64,000 bases of DNA, from NCBI GenBank assembly GCA_900149785.2, contig FSSI02000002.1, forward strand, positions 62,001 to 126,000, given 5' to 3'. The DNA comes from Sodalinema lacuna_A (GTDB lineage: Bacteria > Cyanobacteriota > Cyanobacteriia > Cyanobacteriales > Geitlerinemataceae). The notes beneath the pieces were generated by a model. It searched no databases, was not told the DNA's origin, and saw only the letters and a program-made list of their open reading frames with translations. Position 1 is the stretch's first letter, and each line of letters opens with the position of its first letter. Positions 51,986-61,053 of this stretch are shown in pieces. Made by a program: the position numbers and the translations under genes.

Positions 51986-53743
51986 CTAATACCTGAGACT
52001 CTGAATCAACTCTTTAAGCTGTCCTTGCACCTTTCGCAGTTGTTGGGCTTGTTCGCTGTTGCTCATCTGTTGTTTATTGTATTTTTCTTGCTCAGAACGA
52101 ATTTGCATCTCGATATAATCATAATTTTGAGTCAAAAATTCCTTAAGCTGCTCTTTAAGTTGCTCTTCAACAGCACGAGCAATATTTACAAATTCGTCTC
52201 TAATCGTTCCCTGAACTTTACGCATTTTTTTGGCTTGTTTCTCCTGCTTTTGGATGTCCCATACCTCCAAACCGACGCCTAGGATACCAAGCACAGGGCC
52301 AGCTACTTTAGCAGCATTTCCTAAATTTTTAGCAATTCCCACAGCTCCAAAAGGCTTAAACTTAAAACCAATGGCTTTTCCGACACCTAAAACGGTCTTA
52401 TGCAACGGGCTACCCGCCACATCTATACTACGCAAAAAATAGCCGCCGCCGGGAACTTTAGCAAATGAGCGAGCGGCTTGGCCAGCAATCCCTTCAGGTT
52501 TCAATCCAAAACGTTTAGCAAAGTCAGCAATCTTATTGACTTGATCCCAAAACTTGTGGTTATCAAATCCCGGTGGAGTTGAAGAACCTGGAGTGGTTCC
52601 GTCAGTTTCGACTGAAGCTGTAAAATAAGCCATGAAATCACTGTTGAGAATTTTCTTAATATCATCTTGTAATGATAGAAAAGACTTATCTATAGCTTGA
52701 TTGAATTTTGTCTCAATTTCCTGGTAAATTTCCTTTAATTCAATCTCTATTTCTTGCCGTTTAGTATCGAGATCGCTCTGTTCTTTAAAGTTAGGTATCT
52801 CATTAGCGAAGTCACTCCCCAGAGAGCAAATCCTTGAATGAGCATCTAAGGCGATGCGGCTCACTTCAATATCTAGGCGCTTGTGCTCATCACGAATTCG
52901 ACGTGAGATTCGCTGCAATCCTTCCAGAAAAAGAGTATCTTGCTCAGAATGCAGAAACCAATGTTCAATTTCTTCCGTGTAAGTCAGGACACGACGGATT
53001 GGGGTGTCAATTTGGGCTAATTTCTCGCGGTCTTTGACAAATTTATTTAACTCATCGACAAAGGTCAGAAAGCGACTTTTTTGGATGATTTTTTTGTTGC
53101 CCCTTGCGACGGCTTTTAAGTACAGTTTAGCATCAAAAAAGCACGTTACAAACTCATCAAGACGATGAGGATGTAGGCCCTGCATCATACTGGCTCGATA
53201 GTTAGCAATTTTTTGATTGTCATCACCCGCTTCAGCCGCTAGTTTATTGAAAACCAGCATCATTTTGTGGCTGTAACCTTTCTCGTAAGCCAGCTTGCGA
53301 AAATGCTCAATGATGTGACTATCCAAAAGCATATGGGTTGTGCAAAACACCAAGAGATCAGCTTTCTCAATCGCGGCATAGGTCACTTCATCATGATCTT
53401 GACGCTCTGTCCCAATCCCTGGAGTATCAACAATTTCAATCCCATTCCAAGAGTAAGGGGTGGCTTTATCCGTCGTAATATCGGCACCAATTTGAATTGA
53501 TTGATTTCCAGTCAGCGCTGAAATAATTGTTGATTTCCCGGAACTATACTGCCCCACAAAGGCAATTCTCAGCACTGAATGTTCCTGTATAGCCCGCCTT
53601 TCCTCATCCAGTTTCTGAGCATACTCTAAGGCTTCTTGAGTATTCCGAGATTGCAAAATGCGTTTAAATTGAGCGATGCTGTCTTCAAATTTTGCATAAA
53701 TTTTATCGAGGTTGTTGAGGATGTTGTTGACCTGGGATTCCAT
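51986..53743 (-). CDS. Dynamin-like GTPase A
   Basis: A 585-residue large GTPase. P-loop GQYSSGKST is at 64-72, the switch I Thr lies in GADITTDKATPYSW, DTPG is at 106-109, and the base-recognition motif is LVFNKLAAE. Long helical segments follow (IEHWFLHSEQDTLFLEGLQR; a 300-360 coiled coil). A glycine-rich hydrophobic segment near residues 465-495 (GNAAKVAGPVLGILGVGLEV) may contact membrane, and the C-terminal coiled coil is Gln/Lys-rich. This suits the bacterial dynamin/LeoA class, which remodel membranes. It is 15 bases downstream of a second dynamin-like gene, as paired bacterial dynamins often are. A role in phage defence or envelope stress is inference. Confidence 0.85.
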   Translation of the reverse strand: MESQVNNILNNLDKIYAKFEDSIAQFKRILQSRNTQEALEYAQKLDEERRAIQEHSVLRIAFVGQYSSGKSTIISALTGNQSIQIGADITTDKATPYSWNGIEIVDTPGIGTERQDHDEVTYAAIEKADLLVFCTTHMLLDSHIIEHFRKLAYEKGYSHKMMLVFNKLAAEAGDDNQKIANYRASMMQGLHPHRLDEFVTCFFDAKLYLKAVARGNKKIIQKSRFLTFVDELNKFVKDREKLAQIDTPIRRVLTYTEEIEHWFLHSEQDTLFLEGLQRISRRIRDEHKRLDIEVSRIALDAHSRICSLGSDFANEIPNFKEQSDLDTKRQEIEIELKEIYQEIETKFNQAIDKSFLSLQDDIKKILNSDFMAYFTASVETDGTTPGSSTPPGFDNHKFWDQVNKIADFAKRFGLKPEGIAGQAARSFAKVPGGGYFLRSIDVAGSPLHKTVLGVGKAIGFKFKPFGAVGIAKNLGNAAKVAGPVLGILGVGLEVWDIQKQEKQAKKMRKVQGTIRDEFVNIARAVEEQLKEQLKEFLTQNYDYIEMQIRSEQEKYNKQQMSNSEQAQQLRKVQGQLKELIQSLRY

Positions 53744-53758
53744 AACTCTCCTTAAATT

Positions 53759-55720
53759 TTAGGAATGGTAAGTGAAATTAATTTTTTCCCCAATCATTTG
53801 ACTACATTGGCTTGTTTTTTGGGCCAGGGGTAAGGGAATTGTGTTCTTGATGTAGATGGTAAAAAAGCAGTTGGGCTTACGCCGAACAATACCGACTTCT
53901 TGACCTAACCTTGTTGGAGCTAAAGGTTTAGTGTGAGAATTACACCAGTCAAGAATCCGCAACGATAAAAATCCAGTTAATCTCTTGCGGGAAGCACAAA
54001 GCCTCAGCTCAGATTTGACTAAACTCTTAGCAATGATCTCAAACTCTTTAGCAATTCCGTTGAAACGTTTGGAAATTCTCGTCTCACACTGATTACAAGA
54101 TTCTTCGAATTTTTCGATGATTGTCTCAGTGCAAGTCTTTTGTTGTTGTTTGACTTGCTCTTGAAGATGCTTTTGGATTTTATTACAAGCTTTTTGCTCT
54201 CGCTCATTTTTGCTTTGTAGTAAGTTTTTAGAAAGGCTAACAACCGCAAAACTCACCCCAGCAAAGATACCTATAGGAGCTAGCAACGGAATAAAGAAAG
54301 CACCTAATCCAGCGAGACCTAAGGCAACTGCTGCAAAATTAAATACCTGGCGGACGTCAAATCCAGGATCAAAACCAGGAAAATCATCAGCTTGATAGCC
54401 AAATGTACCCATAAAACTAATATCTTGACTGATTTCCTCCAAAACTTCTTGCACCTTATTTTTATACCAAATTTGACAATTTTCGATTCTCTTTTTAAGA
54501 CGCTCTTCTACCCTAACTGTGTCCTCAACAATGTCCTTCCAGGCTTGTTGTTGTTCCTGTGGACTTCGCTTCCAGTTACGTCGAGCAAATTGGGGAATTT
54601 CATAGACCAGTTTGTTGAAAACTGAATCAATATCCAGTTTCAGTTGGTTTAAACAGTCTTTTCGGATCTGTGTTAGTTTTATTTGAGTTTCCTGTTTTTT
54701 CTGTTTGATTGTATCCACAAGTTTCAGACAAATTTTGCGCTCATTCTGGATTGCCAATAAGGGGGGTGTGAGTAAGACGGAGGTCTCCCCAATAATCGTT
54801 TGAGAGGTTAAGAGTGAGCCATAATTTTTAATCGCATCATCAATTCGCTTGAGAAAGTCTTGAATTCGGCTGGCTTCGTAAAGCTGTTTACACAATTCCG
54901 GGTCTTGCTTTTGTCGAGATAGTCGTGCGGCCAGCAACATCACGGGAATAACAACGATGGAATCATTATTATATTTTTTTCTGGCATAGTTGAAAATTCG
55001 TTTTTTGTGATCTTCTATATCTTTACCTGTCAGTTCTTCATCTGGGTCGTCCAGGAAAAACTCTAAGAGATCCTCATCTTCTAGGTTATCTTGAACATTG
55101 AGGAGTATGATTAACGGTTTAGTTTGTCGTTTGAGTTTGTCAAAAAAATCAAACTCGGATTCCTGAATGCTATCATTGGTTACAAGATAGCAAATCAAGT
55201 CTGCCTCATTGACGGCTTTTAGGGCTTCGGCTTCATCTTTTTCACCACCAACAGCCGCAATACCAGGCGTATCAATTAAGCGAATTCCATTGCCAAGATC
55301 GTAAGTATAATTTTGGCGGGTTGTCCGTTGTTGACCTGTGCCAATTCTCTCGTACTTTGTGCCTAACAAGGTGGAAAACAGGGTACTTTTACCCGCTTTC
55401 GTCCGCCCCATCATCACGATGGTGAAGTGAGCAACCGTTCGTTTTTTGGCTCGAACCATTGCTTGAAGATTCTCGATATCCATTGAGCGAGATTCCCGTA
55501 ACCGATTATAAATTTCACTAATCGGCTTGAGATAGTCTTGTTCGGAACGACTGACGGATGTTTCGACCTCTCTTGATTGGGTTTTGAGGGTTTTATTTAG
55601 TTCTATTAGCGCCTTGTAAACGGGGTTAAGCTCTTCGATAACGCGATCATAGTCTTCCTGGGCGATTTTTCGATTGGCCTCAATCACCTCTTGGTAGCTG
55701 GTGGCGTTTAAGAAAGACAA
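53759..55720 (-). CDS. Dynamin-like GTPase B
   Basis: A 653-residue partner of the following GTPase. An N-terminal helical region (~1-95) precedes P-loop GRTKAGKST (105-113), a switch region RIGTGQQRTTRQNYTYD, DTPG (150-153) and NVQD near 208. A long helical stalk follows. Residues ~475-515 form a strongly hydrophobic hairpin (VALGLAGLGAFFIPLLAPIG) likely to insert in membrane, as in bacterial dynamin paddles. The last 70 residues (LTGFLSLRILDWCNSHTKPL...) are Cys/Arg-rich and differ in style. It is probably the first gene of a two-gene operon. Codon use is AT-rich compared with the flanking regions. Confidence 0.85.
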   Translation of the reverse strand: MSFLNATSYQEVIEANRKIAQEDYDRVIEELNPVYKALIELNKTLKTQSREVETSVSRSEQDYLKPISEIYNRLRESRSMDIENLQAMVRAKKRTVAHFTIVMMGRTKAGKSTLFSTLLGTKYERIGTGQQRTTRQNYTYDLGNGIRLIDTPGIAAVGGEKDEAEALKAVNEADLICYLVTNDSIQESEFDFFDKLKRQTKPLIILLNVQDNLEDEDLLEFFLDDPDEELTGKDIEDHKKRIFNYARKKYNNDSIVVIPVMLLAARLSRQKQDPELCKQLYEASRIQDFLKRIDDAIKNYGSLLTSQTIIGETSVLLTPPLLAIQNERKICLKLVDTIKQKKQETQIKLTQIRKDCLNQLKLDIDSVFNKLVYEIPQFARRNWKRSPQEQQQAWKDIVEDTVRVEERLKKRIENCQIWYKNKVQEVLEEISQDISFMGTFGYQADDFPGFDPGFDVRQVFNFAAVALGLAGLGAFFIPLLAPIGIFAGVSFAVVSLSKNLLQSKNEREQKACNKIQKHLQEQVKQQQKTCTETIIEKFEESCNQCETRISKRFNGIAKEFEIIAKSLVKSELRLCASRKRLTGFLSLRILDWCNSHTKPLAPTRLGQEVGIVRRKPNCFFTIYIKNTIPLPLAQKTSQCSQMIGEKINFTYHS

Positions 55721-56070
55721 AATGTTTCCACCCTTGATGAATTTTGAGATTTATGATAATCCAGTTATCAGAAAATGTCAATCTTGTTAACATAAAAGTA
55801 TACAGATTTGGGAGTTGGCTCTAGGGCTAATCGGGGGCGGGAGGGTTGGCAGAGTCCTTGAGCCTGAGCCATATTGGAGAACTGGTTGGAGCGATCGAGG
55901 TTGAGACCGATGACCTTTGGGTTCAGGAGGCTGTTGTGGAATAAAAAAGGTTAACCACCTATCCAATTGATTACATCGTGTCGTAAGCGGAAGCTGGGGA
56001 ATCATCATCGATATGGCGAGGTCATCGAGAAGGTGATACGATAGGGGACACCGCATTGAATAATGGTCTC
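55721..56070. other. Intergenic region between divergent GTPase and antitoxin genes
   Basis: No supported gene. It presumably holds the promoter of the GTPase operon on the - strand and of the antitoxin on the + strand. No motif was recognised. Confidence 0.45.
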
Positions 56071-56295
56071 ATGGCTACCACTGAGTTTAAGGTTGATTTG
56101 CCCTCTACCCTTTCTGTGGAAGAAACGAAGGTATTGCTGGCGGTTAAGTTGTATGAGGTGGGTAAGGTGTCTGTTGGGCCGGCGGCGAGTATTGCTGGCT
56201 ACTCGAAACGGGCGTTTATGGAAATTCTAGGTCATCACAATGTGCCGATTTTTGCTTACTCACCGGACGAGTTAAGGGCTGATTTAGGGCTGTGA
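56071..56295 (+). CDS. UPF0175 family antitoxin-like protein
   Basis: A 74-residue protein starting at ATG 56071 (MATTEFKVDLPSTLSVEE). The pattern VEETKVLLAVKLYEVGKVSVGPAASIAG, then YSKRAFMEILGHHNVPIF and DELRADLGL, is characteristic of UPF0175, the usual antitoxin of DUF3368 PIN toxins. A GTG overlapping its stop (56292) opens a toxin-like frame (VSQ) that diverges at once from PIN sequence, so the toxin is missing here; its start survives 4.4 kb away at 51748. It may be an orphan or act in trans. Confidence 0.8.
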   Translation: MATTEFKVDLPSTLSVEETKVLLAVKLYEVGKVSVGPAASIAGYSKRAFMEILGHHNVPIFAYSPDELRADLGL

Positions 56296-56300
56296 GTCAA
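56218..56300 (+). repeat. Direct repeat, right copy
   Basis: The 83 bases over the antitoxin 3' end match 51674-51756 in the same orientation, with about ten differences by eye. Confidence 0.85.
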
Positions 56301-56349
56301 CTGGATGATATTAGAATTCCAGTTGACTTCAGATTTTTAGACTTTTCTT

Positions 56350-59300
56350 TTAACTTGTGTCAGTCATCTTGTCTTTTACATATTCATAATAGTCTAATAC
56401 GTCTTGATTGTCATACCATAACTCCTCTTGTTCATAATAGTTTGATGGGTTTCGTTCATAATAGTCTAATGCGTCTAGTTTATCTTGTGAAAAGTCTTCT
56501 TCTCCATTTGAAGCTTCTTCGTTTTTATCATTGGGTCTTATTAAATCATACTTGTGACTGGGAAGCTTGGATGTTAGATCTTGTCTCGAAAAGGTGGTGC
56601 TCCATGTAGTATAAAAAACCCGAAGTCTCTGATGCTGTTTCGGTTCTTCAACTTGAGTTTCTTCCAGCTCTTCAACTTGGGTTTCTTCCAGCTCTTCAAC
56701 TTNGTTTCTTCCAGCTCTTCAACTTGGGTTTCTTCCAGCTCTTCAACTTCGGTTTCTTCCAGCTCTTCAACTTGAGCTTCTTCCGGTTTCGCTAGTTGTC
56801 TAAATGCAGTAGTAAGAGCACGAAATGCCCGATTCTGTTTAAAGTCTTTAACTAAATTTTCTGTCGGTTTTGAGACTGGTGTGTCGGAATCGTAATCAAC
56901 TAAATCTTTTGAGACGGTTTCTTTTATACAGACACGAGTTCTTTCACGGATATAAATTGTATTTTGAGCAATACAAATTTTTGCAATTTCATGAAGAACT
57001 TTAGCTAGAAGCTTCAGTGCTAACCGCTCATCAGGTTTCATTTGCAGTATATCTACAAACTTAGACCATCCTGTGTCATCATCTATGAAGCCTTGAATTC
57101 CATCAACGAGGTTATAAAACTTTCTCGAACTCAGAAACTTCAAGATTTTAGAAGCAATTTTTAAATATTCCCCAATGAGCTTAATATTCAAACTCAGACT
57201 AGCGCGAGAAAAGCGCGAAGCCGTAGCTGTCACATCATAAAAATCCGCAATCTCCGTATCAACCGTTAACAACCCATCAGCGTTAAATTCACCCGCCAGT
57301 GAATACCACTCCACCGCCATGTTTTTGATTGGCTTGCCAAACTGGTCAAATCCAAGAACTTTAAACTGCTGTTGTTCTCTGGGATAAAGTTCAACTACGG
57401 TTTTAGGTTGAATTTCTAAACGAGTTAGAATCGAAAGCTGTTCGATAGATACCTCAGTGTATAAATTTGTGGTAAATTCACGGAACGTTGCATATACTTT
57501 CACAAAACGCTGGCAGGGATCATATTGAAAATGAAACAGGCCACACTGGTTAATGTATCCACCTACATCACAGTGCCAGTTTACGTTTTGGGGGCTGATT
57601 GATCTTCGGTTTCCCATTTTGTCCAAACCGACTACTTGAAGTGTAACCTGTTCTTCCGGTTCGATTTGCACCAAGTTTGGCTCAATTTCAATTCTCTCGA
57701 TCTTAGCCGGAATGGGAGACTTAGTCTGTTCTTCCGGTTCGATTTGCACCAAGTTTGGCTCAATTTCAATTCTCTCGATCTTAGCCGGAATGGGAGACTT
57801 AGTCTGTTCTTCCGGTTCAAGTTGTACCAAGTCTGACTTAACGTTACTTTTCTCGCTCTTATTTTTAATTGGAAGTGTAACAGTGTTTTTGACTTCTTCG
57901 AGTTGCGCCGTTACTTCCACAGTATTTTTACACTGGCCGGGTAAAATCAAAATGCCTTGGGAATCTATTTTGCCCACATTGGCTGCCCATTTTACACCAT
58001 CCACCGTGACTTTATTCCCGTCAGAATCGCGTCCCCATACAGCGAACCGATAGGTCTTTCCTGCTTGCATGACTTCCAACGGGGATTCAATAATGAGATG
58101 GACAAGGCGAGGTGTTTTAATAACACAGGCTTCTACAATGTCCTCTTTTCCTAAACATTCGACTTTAACGGTGGAGTTTTGGCTTTCGCCGGTTAGTACT
58201 CCTCTAGTATCGACGTTTGCATCTCCCTGAATAACTGTCCAAACAACCTTTTCCTGATTCAAATCGAACGCATCACCGTTTCTATCCCACCCCCGTACTG
58301 TTAACTGTCGTGTTTGGCCAGGACGTAAATTTAGCAAATCTGGGTAAATCCGCAGGCGAGCGAGTTCTATTTTTGATAGCAGTTGGACATAGATTTGAGC
58401 ATGAATAGGGCCTTGTCTAACTGAAATTTTGGCTTGAGTCGGGGATTGTCCTGCTTTGAATATTGCTGTGGCGTCACTCCATCGAATTTCACCCCCATTA
58501 GATTTCCATTTAAGGCGATCGCAAGAAAAAGGGTTACCGTTTTGGTCGATTCCACGAACCTTAAAATTGTATGTTTCACCACAGTATAAGATTTTAGGTT
58601 GAGGCTCGATGAAAAGCTTTGTTAGTTTAGGTGATTCCAGGTGATTGATCGTGACAGTATCTGATATATCAGAGTTTTTAACTTTGAGCGTAACTTGAAA
58701 ACGCCCAAACTTGTTAGGAACTTTATACCATCCATTCTTAATATGTCCATCTGTTACGTCCCAAGTGAGCTGGCGTTCATCAAGTGAAAATGGCTGATTG
58801 TATTGATCTAACGCCTTCCATGAAAGTTTGATTTTTTTTGGGTCTTTGTCTCTTATATCAAGCGTTTTTGGAATGATGTCTAATTTTTTGAGAACTGGAG
58901 AATTTAAGACTTTAAAGGTTGTGCAAGATTCTTTCGTTCTAGTATAAACTTTAAGGGTATAAAATCCCTCTGACTTATTGGTTAAAAATTGATTTTGGCT
59001 AGTCACATATTCTTGAGGTTCCCATTGATAGTCTTTAAGTTCAATTTCCCTTTGATTGCGATCATATCCGACAACTTTGAGGCTTACGTAATCTCCAGCA
59101 TATATAGATATACAACTTTTATGATAATTTGTGTAAGTATATTCAGAATCATTGACTTTAGCTTGAATTTGAACCAATACTGGCTTGGGATAAGTCGCTC
59201 CTTCAAATTCATAACTTAATTGTTTATCAGGAGTTTTCCAAGCGTTCAACCAGTTCAAACCTGCACAGACAAAAACTTTTGAATTTGAGTTAATCGCAAT

Positions 59301-60452
59301 GCTAGATATGACACCAATATCTCGATTAAGCAAAGATAAAAATTCTTCATCTTTGATTTTTATGTCATCATATAAGTTTTTAGGACATGAGACTATATTT
59401 AGCTTTTGAAGCTTCAATAAAATTTGAGTAGATAGATTGCTTTTACTATTTACTTCTTTTTTGAATCTTAATTTGTTGAAAGCAACACTATTATTTAAGA
59501 AAACTACTGCTGCTAGACCAAAACCAAGAAATACCGGTAAACATAAGAGTTTGTATATTAACGGAAAATCGAGAAAATATTCGATTGGTAGAAAACCTAA
59601 TAACACACAAACTCTTATTAAGTTGGGAATGGGAGTATAGCCATGCCAGTGTTCGAGAGTGTTATCCGATCGCGAGACCCAGAACGAGTAAATATCTTGC
59701 GCCTTAGAAATTTCCCGAACATCCCGCGTCGAATCTTCAATCGTTTGAACAACTTTTCGAGATTTCAAGTCCCAGACTTTGACTTTTCCATCGGCTCCGC
59801 CACTGATCAGAGAGTTTTTTGACCAATCGAGATCAAATGACCAAACCGCTCCGCCCTGATCTTGTAGGTGAAACTCCGGTTGTGTGGGAGGTTGAGATTG
59901 AATCTTCCAGACCGCGATCAGTCCGTCTAGACTGCTACTGATAATCCAGCGGGGTTTTGATACGATCGCTACTTTTGTTACCCAGCTTTTATGAGCTTTC
60001 CACTTAAATTCACATTGCCAACTCTCTAAATCCCAAACGGCGATATGTCCGTCAGCACTGGCACTCACTAGCGTATTCGACACTTTATCAATGGTAACTG
60101 ACAAGACCCAGTGTGAATGAGCAGATAGTTTATGTAGAAGTTTTCCTGTTTTGAAATCCCAAACATAGATGAATTGCCAACTTCCCCCGATGACGAGGCG
60201 ATTGTCAGGGGTAATCACAACACAGGAAATAGTATCCGTGGCGATGTACTTCTCTTGAGGGTCTTCAACTGGATTATAGCCGAGGAGCAGCCAGTAGGAA
60301 GCCTGACGGACTTTTTCTGGAGTATCCTGAACGGAATAATGAGCAAATAGCGAAATTCCTTCTTGTCCCAGCTTCAGAGCTTCTTGCAAGGCCCTGACTT
60401 GCTGAGATTCTGAGGAATTTTCAAGGTTCCGTCGAATTTGTCCTAGCAACAT
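56350..60452 (-). CDS. Giant WD40 / transmembrane / Ig-like-repeat protein (frame restored at 56703)
   Basis: Unknown function. The order is an N-terminal HEAT/ARM-like region (1-60); about four WD40 blades (70-270; VSASADGHIAVWDL, ISGGADGKVKVWDL); two membrane helices (~279-322); one more blade-like segment; at least six bacterial Ig-like repeats (~425-1110), each opening L-x-x-L-x-I-x-P and containing G-x-D-x-x-G-N; and a helical tail. Two perfect 26-residue repeats lie in the linker. Near the C-terminus are EELEETQV repeats. A single N at 56703 stands where the 24-bp repeat needs two bases. Restoring one base keeps the frame open to a TAA at 56350-56352 and gives 1367 aa ending in Tyr-rich repeats (LDYYE). 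Read as given, the frame shifts into Lys/Trp nonsense ending at 56574. Confidence 0.75.
56646..56772. repeat. 24-bp tandem repeats with ambiguous base
   Basis: About five copies of a 24-mer (TTCAACTTGGGTTTCTTCCAGCTC in register, - strand EELEETQV) lie in the 3' part of the WD40 gene. At 56703 one copy has N in place of two bases. Confidence 0.9.
57648..57803. repeat. Two identical 78-bp tandem repeats
   Basis: Units at 57648-57725 and 57726-57803, followed by a partial third copy, encode a 26-residue linker repeat (IEIEPNLVQIEPEEQ) in the Ig-like region. The near identity indicates recent duplication and possible copy-number variation. Confidence 0.92.
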
Positions 60453-60657
60453 TTTGCCCTCTTGATTAAGTTTGGAGGAAATACGTTACACCAAAATAAG
60501 GAACCTATCCAGGTTTGCCCTTGGCTCTGTAACGCAGCCTCTCTGCCTGTGAACTTTACTGTGAAAATGAGAACTGCTTACATTTTAATACTGCGATTAG
60601 CTATGAGATGAGTCACGCCGCTTTTTGCAATATTTCTTATTAAACTACAATACAACC

Positions 60658-60921
60658 ATGACAGATTTTGCCAGACTGATTTCTAATCATTTGCGTTGGG
60701 GACTTTATATTATCCTGACATTGAATCTGACGGGTCTAGTCCAGGACTTATTGTTCCCCAAAGTCTCTAACGATCATGATCGCCCCCGAAGTCCTGAGGT
60801 ATCGACAGGTTTCGTCGTTGTCGGCGAAACTTCAGGTCGAGTCGATGGGTTCGAGTATTTCTGTAGTGGTTTCTTGAACGAGTATCTCTTCAGAGTAGTT
60901 AGCGCTTATTCAGGTAGATGA
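60658..60921 (+). CDS. Doubtful small open frame
   Basis: An ATG at 60658 opens an 87-residue frame (MTDFARLISNHLRWGLYIIL) with one hydrophobic stretch and a polar C-terminus. I recognise no family. The composition is plausible for a small membrane protein, but there is no clear ribosome site. The rest of 60453-61053 shows no other gene. Confidence 0.22.
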   Translation: MTDFARLISNHLRWGLYIILTLNLTGLVQDLLFPKVSNDHDRPRSPEVSTGFVVVGETSGRVDGFEYFCSGFLNEYLFRVVSAYSGR

Positions 60922-61053
60922 GGGGCGAGTTGAGTTTTTGGCGATCGACTGTGAGATTAGGACGCAGGGCGATCGCCGTCTGAGAGAGATTAGAGTGAGT
61001 TGGGGTCATGGTGCAGGTAAGGGGTGGGTTACGCCTTTTGCTTCTTCCTTCCC

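Noticed and set aside
56574..56702. C-terminus KLKSWKKPKLKSW of the WD40 protein
   Set aside because: It is the shifted frame of the EELEETQV repeat caused by the missing base at 56703.
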